Below, in pieces: positions 16,537 to 23,833 of a stretch of DNA of 64,000 nt; within the stretch, counting starts at the first letter, position 1, and each line of letters begins with the position of its first letter. The notes under the pieces were generated by a model. It was given only the letters and a program-made list of their open reading frames with translations, did no database searches and was not told the DNA's origin. The DNA lies in NCBI RefSeq assembly GCF_900177655.1, contig NZ_FXWK01000002.1, positions 1 to 64,000 of the forward strand, read 5' to 3'. Source of the stretch: Devosia lucknowensis. GTDB taxonomy: Bacteria; Pseudomonadota; Alphaproteobacteria; Rhizobiales; Devosiaceae. Both the position numbers and the translations under genes were made by a program.

Positions 16537-17459
16537 TAGTCGGCAGCCACGATTTTTATGCGGTTGCCGAATGGATCGCTGGTCTCGAAATCGTTGCCGA
16601 CCACGGCAAGCGGGGCGCCAGCGCGTTCCAGCCGTTGCCTGAGTGCGGCGAGGCTATCGGCATCGGGCATGACAATGGTGAACCAGCGAAGACCCGCAGC
16701 TCCGGCAGGCGGCAGCGTGGCGTCGGGGCCGGACCAGATGTTGAAGGCCAGCGTATGGGGCATGTAGTCGAGACCCACATCGCCCATGCCGAACGACTCG
16801 ATCAGAAGGAACCCGGCAAAGCCAAGAACGTCGCGATAGAAGTCCATGGCCTGGCGAAGATCGTTCACATGGACATGGACGTGTCCGATGCGGGTACCGG
16901 CCGGCATCCTGGCAGCGAGGGTCGGGGTCTCACCCAGTTCGCCCAGCAGGCCATCGAGGTCGATCGGTTCGCGGCCCGAATGCGGCTTGCCTTCGGCCGT
17001 GACGGCATAGGTCTCACCCTTGTCGGGATCGCCCAACGAACCGCGCCAGGGCGTTTCGAAGGTGATCTCGATGCCGTTGCCATCGAGGTCCCAGAGATAG
17101 ATGGCCTCGGAAACCAGATGATCGGTCGGCGAAATGCGAACGTTGCGCTGCAGCGCACGAACGGCCATCTGCGCCAGGTCGGCGCGGGCGGGGACGTGGA
17201 TGGCGACGTGATAGAGGCCGATGGTGCGCGGCACGACCGGTCGGGTCGCCCCGGTTTCGAGGACAATCAGGGTCTTGCCGCCTGCGCCCATGTGCAGGGC
17301 ATTGCCCTGCTCCTCGATCAGGTCGAGGCCGACGACATCCTGCCAGATGGCGAGAGCCTTGGCCCGATCGGTGACGGCAAGGTGGACGGCGCCCAGCTTC
17401 GTCGTAAGGGGGAGGACGGGTTTGGAACGGACGTTGCTCTGGACAGATGTGTCGATCAT
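16536..17459 (-). CDS. VOC-family dioxygenase/glyoxalase-like protein
   Basis: A 307-residue protein with two glyoxalase/VOC modules. The first (about 20-140) contains LGAVHLAV, YHVAIHV and GNGIEITFE; the second (about 190-300) contains IGHVHVHV, PHTLAFNIW and FGNRIKIV. It resembles CatE-type (catechol 2,3-dioxygenase-like) proteins, where metal ligands come from His/His/Glu. The second module ends in K rather than E at the usual ligand position, so dioxygenase activity is uncertain. The start at 17459 has GGAGGT 4 bp upstream. It lies between the beta-lactamase and dehydrogenase genes on the same strand. Confidence 0.75.
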   Translation of the reverse strand: MIDTSVQSNVRSKPVLPLTTKLGAVHLAVTDRAKALAIWQDVVGLDLIEEQGNALHMGAGGKTLIVLETGATRPVVPRTIGLYHVAIHVPARADLAQMAVRALQRNVRISPTDHLVSEAIYLWDLDGNGIEITFETPWRGSLGDPDKGETYAVTAEGKPHSGREPIDLDGLLGELGETPTLAARMPAGTRIGHVHVHVNDLRQAMDFYRDVLGFAGFLLIESFGMGDVGLDYMPHTLAFNIWSGPDATLPPAGAAGLRWFTIVMPDADSLAALRQRLERAGAPLAVVGNDFETSDPFGNRIKIVAAD

Positions 17460-17559
17460 GTCGACCTCCATGAATGGATCAATTGTCCAAAAGATAGTCC
17501 TCACCGGCGGCAACAGAAAGTGGACGATGGCGAAGGCATCGTTCGCTGATCGGCTCCAG

Positions 17560-18375
17560 TCAGAGCCCGGCGCGGGCGGCGATGTCGCCCCACTGACCCA
17601 TCACTTCGTCGCGGGCGCGCAGCCCGCCGGAGACGTCGTGGCGACGGTCGTCCTGGTTGAGGCGCGCGAAGACCACCCGCCTGCCCTCTTTTTCGGCCCA
17701 GCCCACATACCAACCCCATCCGCGCGCATAGTTGAGGGTATAGTCGGCATTGCGCGGATAGGCCGACCCCGTCTTGCCCCAGACGCGCCAGCCGTCCGCC
17801 TCACCGGGGCTTTCGACAAGGCTCAGCGCACCATCCATGGCATGAGCTGAAACCGGCAATTGCCTGTTGACCAAGGCCGCGACGAAGCCGGCCTGTTCGA
17901 GGGGCGAAACCTTGAGCGACGACGATATCCATGCGCGCATGAGGCCGTTGTCACGGCCGGCATCGCCAGAGAAATCGGCATTGCCGAGATTGAACGCCTG
18001 AGCATAGGCGGTGAGTTTTGCGGCGCCGAGCTGTTCAGTGAGGCGCTGGGAGTACCAGACGTTGGAATAATGCATCCACATGGTGGGATCTGTGTCCTGC
18101 CGCCAGTCCGCAACCCAATCGGAATACCCTTCCTTGAAGGGGTATTTCGGCTCGGTGGGGGAGGCGATGATGCCGGCGTCGAAAGCCATCACCGCCAGCG
18201 GCACCTTGAAGGTCGAGGCGGGGGTGACGCGCGTTTCGCAATCGCCTTCGGCAAGGAGCACATTGCGCGTATCGGCATCGGCGACGATGGTACAGATGGT
18301 CGCTGCGTGCACCGGCGCCGGCAGCAGCGCGAAGGCAATGACGGCCAGAACGGCGAGTGGCTTGGTCGGGCGCAT
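17560..18375 (-). CDS. Class D (OXA-type) beta-lactamase
   Basis: A 271-residue secreted enzyme. A signal peptide covers residues 1-24 (basic start, hydrophobic core, cleavage after PVHA). Class D motifs are S54-T-F-K57 (nucleophilic Ser and carboxylated Lys), YSNV (S-x-V), LGN at the YGN position, and WGKTGSAY (K-T-G). It should hydrolyse penicillins in the periplasm; spectrum is not predictable. It looks chromosomal, flanked by housekeeping genes, with no mobile element next to it. AGGAG precedes the start. The divergent neighbour is the DNA glycosylase gene. Confidence 0.88.
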   Translation of the reverse strand: MRPTKPLAVLAVIAFALLPAPVHAATICTIVADADTRNVLLAEGDCETRVTPASTFKVPLAVMAFDAGIIASPTEPKYPFKEGYSDWVADWRQDTDPTMWMHYSNVWYSQRLTEQLGAAKLTAYAQAFNLGNADFSGDAGRDNGLMRAWISSSLKVSPLEQAGFVAALVNRQLPVSAHAMDGALSLVESPGEADGWRVWGKTGSAYPRNADYTLNYARGWGWYVGWAEKEGRRVVFARLNQDDRRHDVSGGLRARDEVMGQWGDIAARAGL

Positions 18376-18472
18376 GCGTGCTCCTAAGGCAGGGGTCTCG
18401 GGATCGATTGATGTTTATACAAATCCGGCGCAAACGGGGCGACGGACAGACGCGGGAAGACGTTGCGCGGAC

Positions 18473-19021
18473 ATGCTTAGCAAATCCTTTTTCGATCGCC
18501 CCGCACCAGACGTCTCGCGGGACCTGATCGGCGCGACCCTCCTTTACGAGGGTGTCGGCGGCATGATCGTGGAAGTGGAGGCCTATGACGAAGCCGATCC
18601 CGCCTCGCACAGCTTTGCCGGACCGACGCCACGCAACCGGGTGATGTTCGGGCCGGCCGGACATGCCTATGTCTACAAGATCTATGGCATCCACTATTGC
18701 CTGAACTTCGTTTGCCGGCCGGGCAGCGCCGTGCTGATCCGGGCGGTGGAACCCCTGCATGGAATCGCAACCATGCAGATGAGGCGCGGCGCGATGCCGG
18801 AAAAGAACCTCTGCTCGGGACCGGGCAAGCTGGCGCAGGCGCTGGGCATAGACCTGACGCAAAACGGCCTGGCGCTCGACGCTCCTCCATTCGAAGTGCT
18901 TGCGGCCGATGGGGTGCACGAGATCGGCATGGGGCCACGGATCGGCATTACCAAGGGCGTCGAAACGCCGTGGCGCTATGTCTTGAGTGGTTCGCGCTAT
19001 CTCAGCAAACCCATGGCCTGA
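18473..19021 (+). CDS. DNA-3-methyladenine glycosylase (MPG/AAG type)
   Basis: A 182-residue base-excision repair enzyme that removes alkylated purines. Family motifs are [25 protein letters not shown] (catalytic Glu in VEVEAY), [28 protein letters not shown] and [15 protein letters not shown]. The length fits the bacterial Aag family. The open frame extends to 18080, but that part lies antisense to the beta-lactamase; the ATG at 18473 begins the conserved domain. Its ribosome-binding site is weak. Confidence 0.92.
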   Translation: MLSKSFFDRPAPDVSRDLIGATLLYEGVGGMIVEVEAYDEADPASHSFAGPTPRNRVMFGPAGHAYVYKIYGIHYCLNFVCRPGSAVLIRAVEPLHGIATMQMRRGAMPEKNLCSGPGKLAQALGIDLTQNGLALDAPPFEVLAADGVHEIGMGPRIGITKGVETPWRYVLSGSRYLSKPMA

Positions 19022-19231
19022 CACGATTTTCGCATTTTGTGATCGAGCAGGCGCAACCACATGGGAGGGGCACCGTTGGCCCGACCACGAGACCGGTGCG
19101 TGTCAACCGGACGCGATGGCATAGGGAACGGACCAGGTTTTTCCGGTTTCCCGGTCCGGCCAACGAAACGGCAGCCGAGCCCTTATCCCATCCGCACCGC
19201 GTCTCGCCCGATTGCAACGTGGAGAGAGGCG

Positions 19232-19549
19232 ATGCCGCAAGGTGACAAGTCAGCCTATACCGACAAGCAGAAGCGCAAGGCCGAGCATATCGAGGAAGGC
19301 TACGAGAAAAAGGGCGTAGGCAAGGAGGAGGCCGAGCGCCGCGCCTGGGCTACCGTCAACAAGGACGATGGCGGCGGCAAGAAGTCGGGCTCCGGCCGCG
19401 GCAAGGAAACCGGCCACCCTGCTGCCCACAAGGGTGGCAAGAAGGGTGGTGAGGCGGCCGCGAGCCGCTCCGCAGCCGATCGCTCCGCCTCGGCCAAGAA
19501 AGCCGCCGCCACGCGAAAGCGCAACGCCGAGCACCACGCCCATCATTGA
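19232..19549 (+). CDS. Small basic Lys/Gly/Ala-rich protein (plasmid-stabilisation-like)
   Basis: A 105-residue, highly basic, low-complexity protein. The N-terminal half has a conserved-looking block (SAYTDKQKRKAEHIEEGYE, then GVGKEEAERRAWATVNK) seen in small proteins often annotated as plasmid stabilization proteins in Alphaproteobacteria. The C-terminal half is disordered (GGKKSGSGRGK, then Ala/Lys repeats and a His tail HHAHH), suggesting nucleic-acid binding. GGAGAGAGG precedes the ATG. It lies 57 bp before the stress-type SDR gene and may be stress-induced with it. The biochemical role is unknown. Confidence 0.7.
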   Translation: MPQGDKSAYTDKQKRKAEHIEEGYEKKGVGKEEAERRAWATVNKDDGGGKKSGSGRGKETGHPAAHKGGKKGGEAAASRSAADRSASAKKAAATRKRNAEHHAHH

Positions 19550-19606
19550 CCCATCCAGCGGCGGCCAGACGGCCGCCGCGCGCATTTTCAGCACAGAGCC
19601 ATTGCC

Positions 19607-20458
19607 ATGTCCGAACAGATCAATCCGCCGCAGACCCAGGACCACCAGCCCGGTCGCGAAACCGAAATGCATCCCAAGCCCGAATACATGCCGCGCTATC
19701 CCGGCAGCGGACGGCTGGCGGACAAGGTTGCGATCATCACGGGTGGGGACAGCGGCATCGGGCGGGCAGCAGCAGTGCTGTTTGCCCGCGAAGGGGCGCA
19801 GGTGGCGCTGGTCTACCTCGAGGAAACAGAGGACGCGGCGATCACCGCAGACGCGGTCAAGCGCGAAGGCAGGGAAGCGCTGCTGCTGCGCGGCGATGTG
19901 GCCGACAAGGCGTTTTGCGAGGCCGTCGTGGGTCAGGTGATCGAAAACTTCGGCAAGCTCGACGTCGTGGTGAACAACGCCGCCGAACAACACCCGCAGG
20001 AGGAACTGGGCGACATATCGCCCGAGCAGCTGCGGGAAACGTTCGAGACCAATTTCTTTGGTTACGTCTACCTGACGCAGGCGGCCCTGCCCTACCTGCA
20101 GGAGGGCGCCGCCATCATCAACACCACGTCGATCACCGCCTATCGGGGCTCACCGTCGCTGGTGGACTACGCCTCGACCAAGGGGGCCATCGTCGCGTTT
20201 ACGCGTTCGCTCTCGGCTCAGCTTGCGGAGAAGAATATCCGCGTGAATGCCGTGGCTCCCGGACCGATCTGGACTCCACTGATCCCGGCCACCTTTCCCG
20301 CCGACAAGGTGGCAGAGTTCGGCGCCAGCCAGCCGCTCAAGCGGCCGGGGCAGCCCAACGAGGTGGCCCCGAGCTACCTGTTCCTGGCATGCGAGGACAG
20401 CTCCTACATCACCGGGCAGGTGCTGCATCCCAATGGCGGGGAAGTGATCAACGGTTGA
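19607..20458 (+). CDS. Short-chain dehydrogenase (GSP39/YhxC-like)
   Basis: A 283-residue NAD(P)-dependent SDR oxidoreductase. An N-terminal extension of about 38 residues, typical of the general-stress-protein 39 group (HPKPEYMPRYPGSGRL), is followed by the cofactor motif TGGDSGIGRAAA. The catalytic set is NNAA, Ser in TTSITAY, and YASTK (Tyr and Lys). SYLFLACEDSSYITGQVLHPNGG is the usual C-terminal signature region. The substrate is unknown; relatives are induced by osmotic or ethanol stress. Its 3' end overlaps the convergent PilZ gene by 11 bp. Confidence 0.9.
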   Translation: MSEQINPPQTQDHQPGRETEMHPKPEYMPRYPGSGRLADKVAIITGGDSGIGRAAAVLFAREGAQVALVYLEETEDAAITADAVKREGREALLLRGDVADKAFCEAVVGQVIENFGKLDVVVNNAAEQHPQEELGDISPEQLRETFETNFFGYVYLTQAALPYLQEGAAIINTTSITAYRGSPSLVDYASTKGAIVAFTRSLSAQLAEKNIRVNAVAPGPIWTPLIPATFPADKVAEFGASQPLKRPGQPNEVAPSYLFLACEDSSYITGQVLHPNGGEVING

Positions 20459-20711
20459 GCGGCGGCCCGAATTCGGTGGGGGCGAAGATCAAGCCGACCT
20501 CGCCGCCACGCCTCCAGATGACTTCGCAGGGCTCAAGGCTGTTGCCGAACAGGACATAGAATGTCGGGGGCAACATGGTCCCAGCGATGCGAATCCGCGC
20601 ACCCCAGCGATTGATGTTGGTGATGGTAATCGGCGCGCGCGTGAGGCCATCCTCGTCCACGGCAGTGGCAAGGATCTTGACCGGTTCACGCGGGTGTCGA
20701 CGACGTTCCAT
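20448..20711 (-). CDS. PilZ-like domain protein
   Basis: An 87-residue protein that is essentially one PilZ domain. RRRHPREPVKI corresponds to the RxxxR c-di-GMP motif. ITNINRWGARIRI fits the D/NxSxxG strand, although the usual Ser is replaced (N-R-W-G), so c-di-GMP binding may be weakened or lost. EVIWRRGGEVGLIF is the typical C-terminal strand. If active, it would respond to cyclic di-GMP; a diguanylate cyclase is encoded at 56963-58715. It is divergent from recQ and convergent with the SDR gene. Confidence 0.75.
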   Translation of the reverse strand: MERRRHPREPVKILATAVDEDGLTRAPITITNINRWGARIRIAGTMLPPTFYVLFGNSLEPCEVIWRRGGEVGLIFAPTEFGPPLNR

Positions 20712-20847
20712 CGGCCATAGTTAGGCGCCGAACCCTAAGCACTCAACGTGTGCGCTCAGCAGCATTTTACTCAAATGCCGCTCTACTCCCCGGATTTGAA
20801 CATCGGGCTCGGTTGCCTCCTTACCGGCCGCGTGATTCAACAGGGGC

Positions 20848-22710
20848 GTGGAAGCCATTGAGTCGCTCGACCTGTTCTCGCCCCACCGCCACGAGCGGCC
20901 GAGCCCGCTCGCGGTTCTGCGCGATATTTTCGGCCATCGGGAATTCCGTGGCCAGCAGGCCGACGTGATCGACCATGTGGCCGGGGGCGGCGACGCCGTC
21001 GTGCTGTTCCCGACCGGCGCAGGCAAGTCGATGTGCTACCAGATTCCGGCCATCTGCCGGTCCGGCGTCGGCATCGTCATTTCGCCGCTCATCGCCCTGA
21101 TGCGCGATCAGGTGGAGGCGCTGAAGCAGGCGGGCGTCGCGGCGGCGGCGCTCAATTCATCGCTGAGCGCCGAGGAAAGCGCCGAGGTGCGGCGCAAGCT
21201 GCGGCGAGGCGAGCTCGATCTTCTCTATGTTGCGCCCGAACGCGTGGCGACGCCAGGCTTTGCCAACATGCTGGCCGATGCCGACATCGCGCTTTTCGCC
21301 ATCGACGAGGCGCATTGCGTGAGCCAGTGGGGCCACGACTTCCGGCCCGAATATCGCGAGCTCATCCACCTCGTCGAGCTTTTCCCCGGCGTGCCGCGCA
21401 TCGCGCTGACGGCGACGGCGGACCCGACGACGCGCGAAGACATCATCGAACGCCTGGGGCTCGAACAGGCCGAGGTGTTCACCACCAGTTTCGACCGACC
21501 CAACATTTCGTATTCGATCGTCGAGCGCGACAAGCCGCGCGAACAATTGCTGGACTTTCTCGCCGGCCACAAGGGCGAGAGCGGCATCGTCTATTGCCTC
21601 TCGCGCGCAAAGGTCGAGGACGTCGCAGACTGGCTCTCGAACAAGGGCATCCGCGCCCTGCCCTATCACGCCGGCATGAGCGCCGAGCTGCGCAGCGCCA
21701 ACCAGGACGCCTTTCTCAAGGAAGAAGGCCTCTGCCTCGTGGCCACCGTGGCTTTCGGCATGGGGATCGACAAGCCTGATGTGCGCTACGTGGCGCATAT
21801 GGACCTTCCCGCGTCCATCGAGGCCTATTACCAGGAAACGGGACGCGCCGGGCGCGACGGCCAACCGGCCGATGCGTGGATGAGCTACGGCATGGCCGAC
21901 GTGGTGCAGCGCCGCCGGATGATCGACGAGGGCAATGCCCCGGACGAGATCAAGCGGCTCGAGCACGGCAAGCTCAATGCCCTGCTGGGGGTGTGCGAAA
22001 CCGCGTCGTGCCGACGCCAAGCCATACTCAACCATTTTGGCGAGGCGCATGCGGGCGGTTGCGGCAATTGCGACACCTGCCGGGCGCCAGTGGAAAGCTG
22101 GGACGGGACGGAGGCGGCCATCAAGGCGATGGCGGCCATCTATCGTACCGGCATGCGCTTCGGCGCCGCCCACATCATCGACGTGCTGGTGGGCAAGGAA
22201 ACCGAGAAGGTCACCCGCTTCGGGCACCAGCACCAGAAGGTTTTCGGCCAGGGGCAGGAGCTGGATGCCAAGGCCTGGCAATCGGTAATCCGGCAACTGA
22301 CGGCCATGGGCCTCATCGTGGTCGATCACGCCAATCATGGCGCATTGACGCTGAGCGCGGCCGCGCATGACGTGTTCAAGCGCGAACGCAGCGTGACCCT
22401 GCGGAAGGACCGCCCCAAAAAATCCGTGGAGGTGCGCCGGTCGCTGGCCCGATCGGTGGACGTGCCCGACCATGCCAAGCCACTGTTCGAAGCGCTGCGC
22501 TCCGAGCGCCTGCGGCTGGCCAAGGCGCAGGGCGTGCCGCCCTATGTGATCTTCCACGACGCCACGCTCAAGGCCATGGCCCTGGCGCAGCCGACCCATC
22601 CGCACGACATGCTCAACCTGCCCGGCGTGGGACAGGGGAAACTGGACCGGTATGGGGATGCGTTTCTGGCGGTGGTGCGGCGGCATCTGGTGGATGGTGA
22701 AAACACCTAA
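20848..22710 (+). CDS. ATP-dependent DNA helicase RecQ (3' end altered by transposon)
   Basis: A 620-residue RecQ helicase. Motif I is TGAGKS (near residue 58), motif II is DEAH at 153-156, and the RecQ loop [14 protein letters not shown] follows. Motif VI is ETGRAGRDG. The zinc-binding segment ends CGNCDTC, and a winged-helix and HRDC domain (about 530-605) close the protein. The start is GTG at 20848 after CAGGGG. The last codons come from the transposon: the original end ...RHLVESA-stop is now ...[13 protein letters not shown], because the element inserted inside the final codons. HRDC is intact, so function is probably retained. recQ is the apparent attachment site. Confidence 0.95.
   Translation: MEAIESLDLFSPHRHERPSPLAVLRDIFGHREFRGQQADVIDHVAGGGDAVVLFPTGAGKSMCYQIPAICRSGVGIVISPLIALMRDQVEALKQAGVAAAALNSSLSAEESAEVRRKLRRGELDLLYVAPERVATPGFANMLADADIALFAIDEAHCVSQWGHDFRPEYRELIHLVELFPGVPRIALTATADPTTREDIIERLGLEQAEVFTTSFDRPNISYSIVERDKPREQLLDFLAGHKGESGIVYCLSRAKVEDVADWLSNKGIRALPYHAGMSAELRSANQDAFLKEEGLCLVATVAFGMGIDKPDVRYVAHMDLPASIEAYYQETGRAGRDGQPADAWMSYGMADVVQRRRMIDEGNAPDEIKRLEHGKLNALLGVCETASCRRQAILNHFGEAHAGGCGNCDTCRAPVESWDGTEAAIKAMAAIYRTGMRFGAAHIIDVLVGKETEKVTRFGHQHQKVFGQGQELDAKAWQSVIRQLTAMGLIVVDHANHGALTLSAAAHDVFKRERSVTLRKDRPKKSVEVRRSLARSVDVPDHAKPLFEALRSERLRLAKAQGVPPYVIFHDATLKAMALAQPTHPHDMLNLPGVGQGKLDRYGDAFLAVVRRHLVDGENT
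22690..22694. repeat. Target-site duplication, left copy (GTGGA)
   Basis: The 5 bp immediately left of the transposon end. The identical GTGGA lies immediately right of the other end (47050-47054). A 5-bp duplication is characteristic of Tn7-family transposition. Confidence 0.88.
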
Positions 22711-22738
22711 GTTGTGCTCCTGAAACCAATGTTCTGCA
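22695..22738 (+). repeat. Left transposon end with two TnsB-like sites
   Basis: It begins TGGTGA. Site L0 is CCTAAGTTGTGCT (22706-22718) and contains the new recQ stop codon; site L1 is CCAATGTTCTGCA (22726-22738). Both match the right-end sites in inverted orientation. Confidence 0.85.
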
Positions 22739-22752
22739 CTCAACACCGGTGT

Positions 22753-23037
22753 CTACACATTGTTCATTCGTTCGACCGGGCCGGGCGGGACTGAGGCGAG
22801 CCGGCTACGGGGCGTTTGGGCTTGGTTCTTGGCACCGCCGAGACTGATCATTTCGGTCTCAAGACGGCTGAGATCATTAGCATCAATTCCTTCAGCCTTC
22901 ATACGATGGTGGAGCTCGACGAGGCTGAGGCGGCGTTTGATGATCTCGTCTACTGCTTCATTTCGGATTCGGCGCCGGACTAACCAGCCGATGGCCGCTA
23001 AAAGGGATCCGGCCATGATTACCAATATCTGCAGCAT
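22753..23037 (-). CDS. Small membrane protein with C-terminal helical region (94 aa)
   Basis: A 94-residue protein: an N-terminal membrane helix (MLQILVIMAGSLLAAIGWLV), an Arg-rich stop-transfer stretch, a charged helical segment (about 25-65) and a Pro/Arg-containing tail. AGGAGG lies about 7 bp before the ATG, a strong ribosome-binding site. It is the first cargo gene inside the left end, reading toward recQ. I do not recognise the family. It is divergent from the lanthipeptide genes. The Arg-rich helical segment could bind nucleic acid or a partner protein. Confidence 0.65.
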   Translation of the reverse strand: MLQILVIMAGSLLAAIGWLVRRRIRNEAVDEIIKRRLSLVELHHRMKAEGIDANDLSRLETEMISLGGAKNQAQTPRSRLASVPPGPVERMNNV

Positions 23038-23356
23038 CTACTTCCTCCTGGTGAGAAAGATAGTAAGCGGTTGGCAGGTGCGGGGGATAAGTCGCGTCAC
23101 TGATGACGTTCAACCAGATCCAAGAGAGAATGGAGGTCCTGCCGGTTTGGGAGTCGTGGCGGCAGTTACCGACAGTCATGGCAAGAATCCCTGAAAGGAG
23201 ACGCTCCACGTGCTTTCAGCTTTGGATACGTTTGATAGGAGTGTGCTGATGCAACATAACAACAGATACTGTTTGACTTTGTATCACTGCCAGGTTTTGT
23301 TGCTTGGCTAAGAGGATCAAGCCTCGGCGGTTGCAAATAGAGATCGGGAGGTATCT
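23038..23356 (+). other. Upstream region of the lanthipeptide operon, with a possible 20-codon ORF
   Basis: This 319-bp AT-richer region should hold the promoter of the lanthipeptide genes. One small ORF, 23249-23311 (20 codons, MQHNNRYCLTLYHCQVLLLG), has AGGAG 7 bp before its ATG and two Cys. Whether it is translated is unknown; an upstream GTG at 23210 in the same frame would make it 33 codons. No SOS box is seen here. Confidence 0.35.
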
Positions 23357-23815
23357 TTGGAGCATGCTGGAAACCATGTTGGCAGACTCGAGCTTTCTAC
23401 AGCTCTAGTCATCCGCGCTTGGCGTGACGCCGACTTCCTTGCCTCTTTGAGCGAGGAGGAACGGGCTTCCCTTCCTGCACACCCGGTCGGCTGGCTGCAA
23501 AGCAGCCCTGACACGACCGGCACTTTTGAACGCCAAGCCGGTACTGTCGCCACCACCTGCTCAACGGTTGCTACGACGTGCTCCACCGTTTCTACCAAGT
23601 GCTCCACCGTTGCGACGGCATGCTCCACGGTCGCGACGACCTGTTCCACGGTGGCGACAAGCTGCTCGACCGTGTCGACGTCTTGCAGCAGCGTGTCTAC
23701 CAGCTGTTCTACCGTTGCCACCACATGCAGCACTGTTTCGACGAAGTGCAGCACGGTAGCCACCAGTTGCTCCACTGTGGCAGCAGACTGTCGCCCCCGT
23801 GAGCGTAGACGCTGA
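23357..23815 (+). CDS. Repeat lanthipeptide precursor (LanA, mersacidin/lichenicidin-type leader)
   Basis: A 152-residue precursor for a class II lanthipeptide. Residues 15-48 match the leader style of the mersacidin/lichenicidin family (VIRAWRDADFLASLSEEE, then LPAHPVG). The core is twelve consecutive 7-residue units, consensus S-T-V-[AS]-T-x-C, with Cys at 68, 75 and every seventh residue to 145, then a basic tail RPRERRR. It contains almost only Ser, Thr, Val, Ala and Cys. Leader removal after QAG (residue 62) is plausible. The start is TTG at 23357 with GGGAGG 5 bp upstream; the frame has no in-frame ATG. The synthetase gene follows 18 bp later in the same frame. Product and activity are unknown. 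Confidence 0.85.
   Translation: MEHAGNHVGRLELSTALVIRAWRDADFLASLSEEERASLPAHPVGWLQSSPDTTGTFERQAGTVATTCSTVATTCSTVSTKCSTVATACSTVATTCSTVATSCSTVSTSCSSVSTSCSTVATTCSTVSTKCSTVATSCSTVAADCRPRERRR
23540..23791 (+). repeat. Twelve 21-bp repeats encoding the lanthipeptide core
   Basis: Twelve units of 21 bp, one per Cys-containing heptad. The units differ at many third positions. The Ser that opens each unit is encoded by TCA, TCC, TCG, TCT or AGC, so protein sequence is conserved better than DNA. This shows that the plus-strand reading is the selected one. Confidence 0.9.
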
Positions 23816-23833
23816 GCGAAGTCGAGCCTGCAG

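Noticed and set aside
18080..18472. N-terminal extension of the DNA glycosylase
   Set aside because: It runs antisense through the beta-lactamase; the conserved domain begins at ATG 18473.
23540..23791. Possible CRISPR array or minisatellite
   Set aside because: There are no spacers; units are contiguous, coding, and conserved at protein level.
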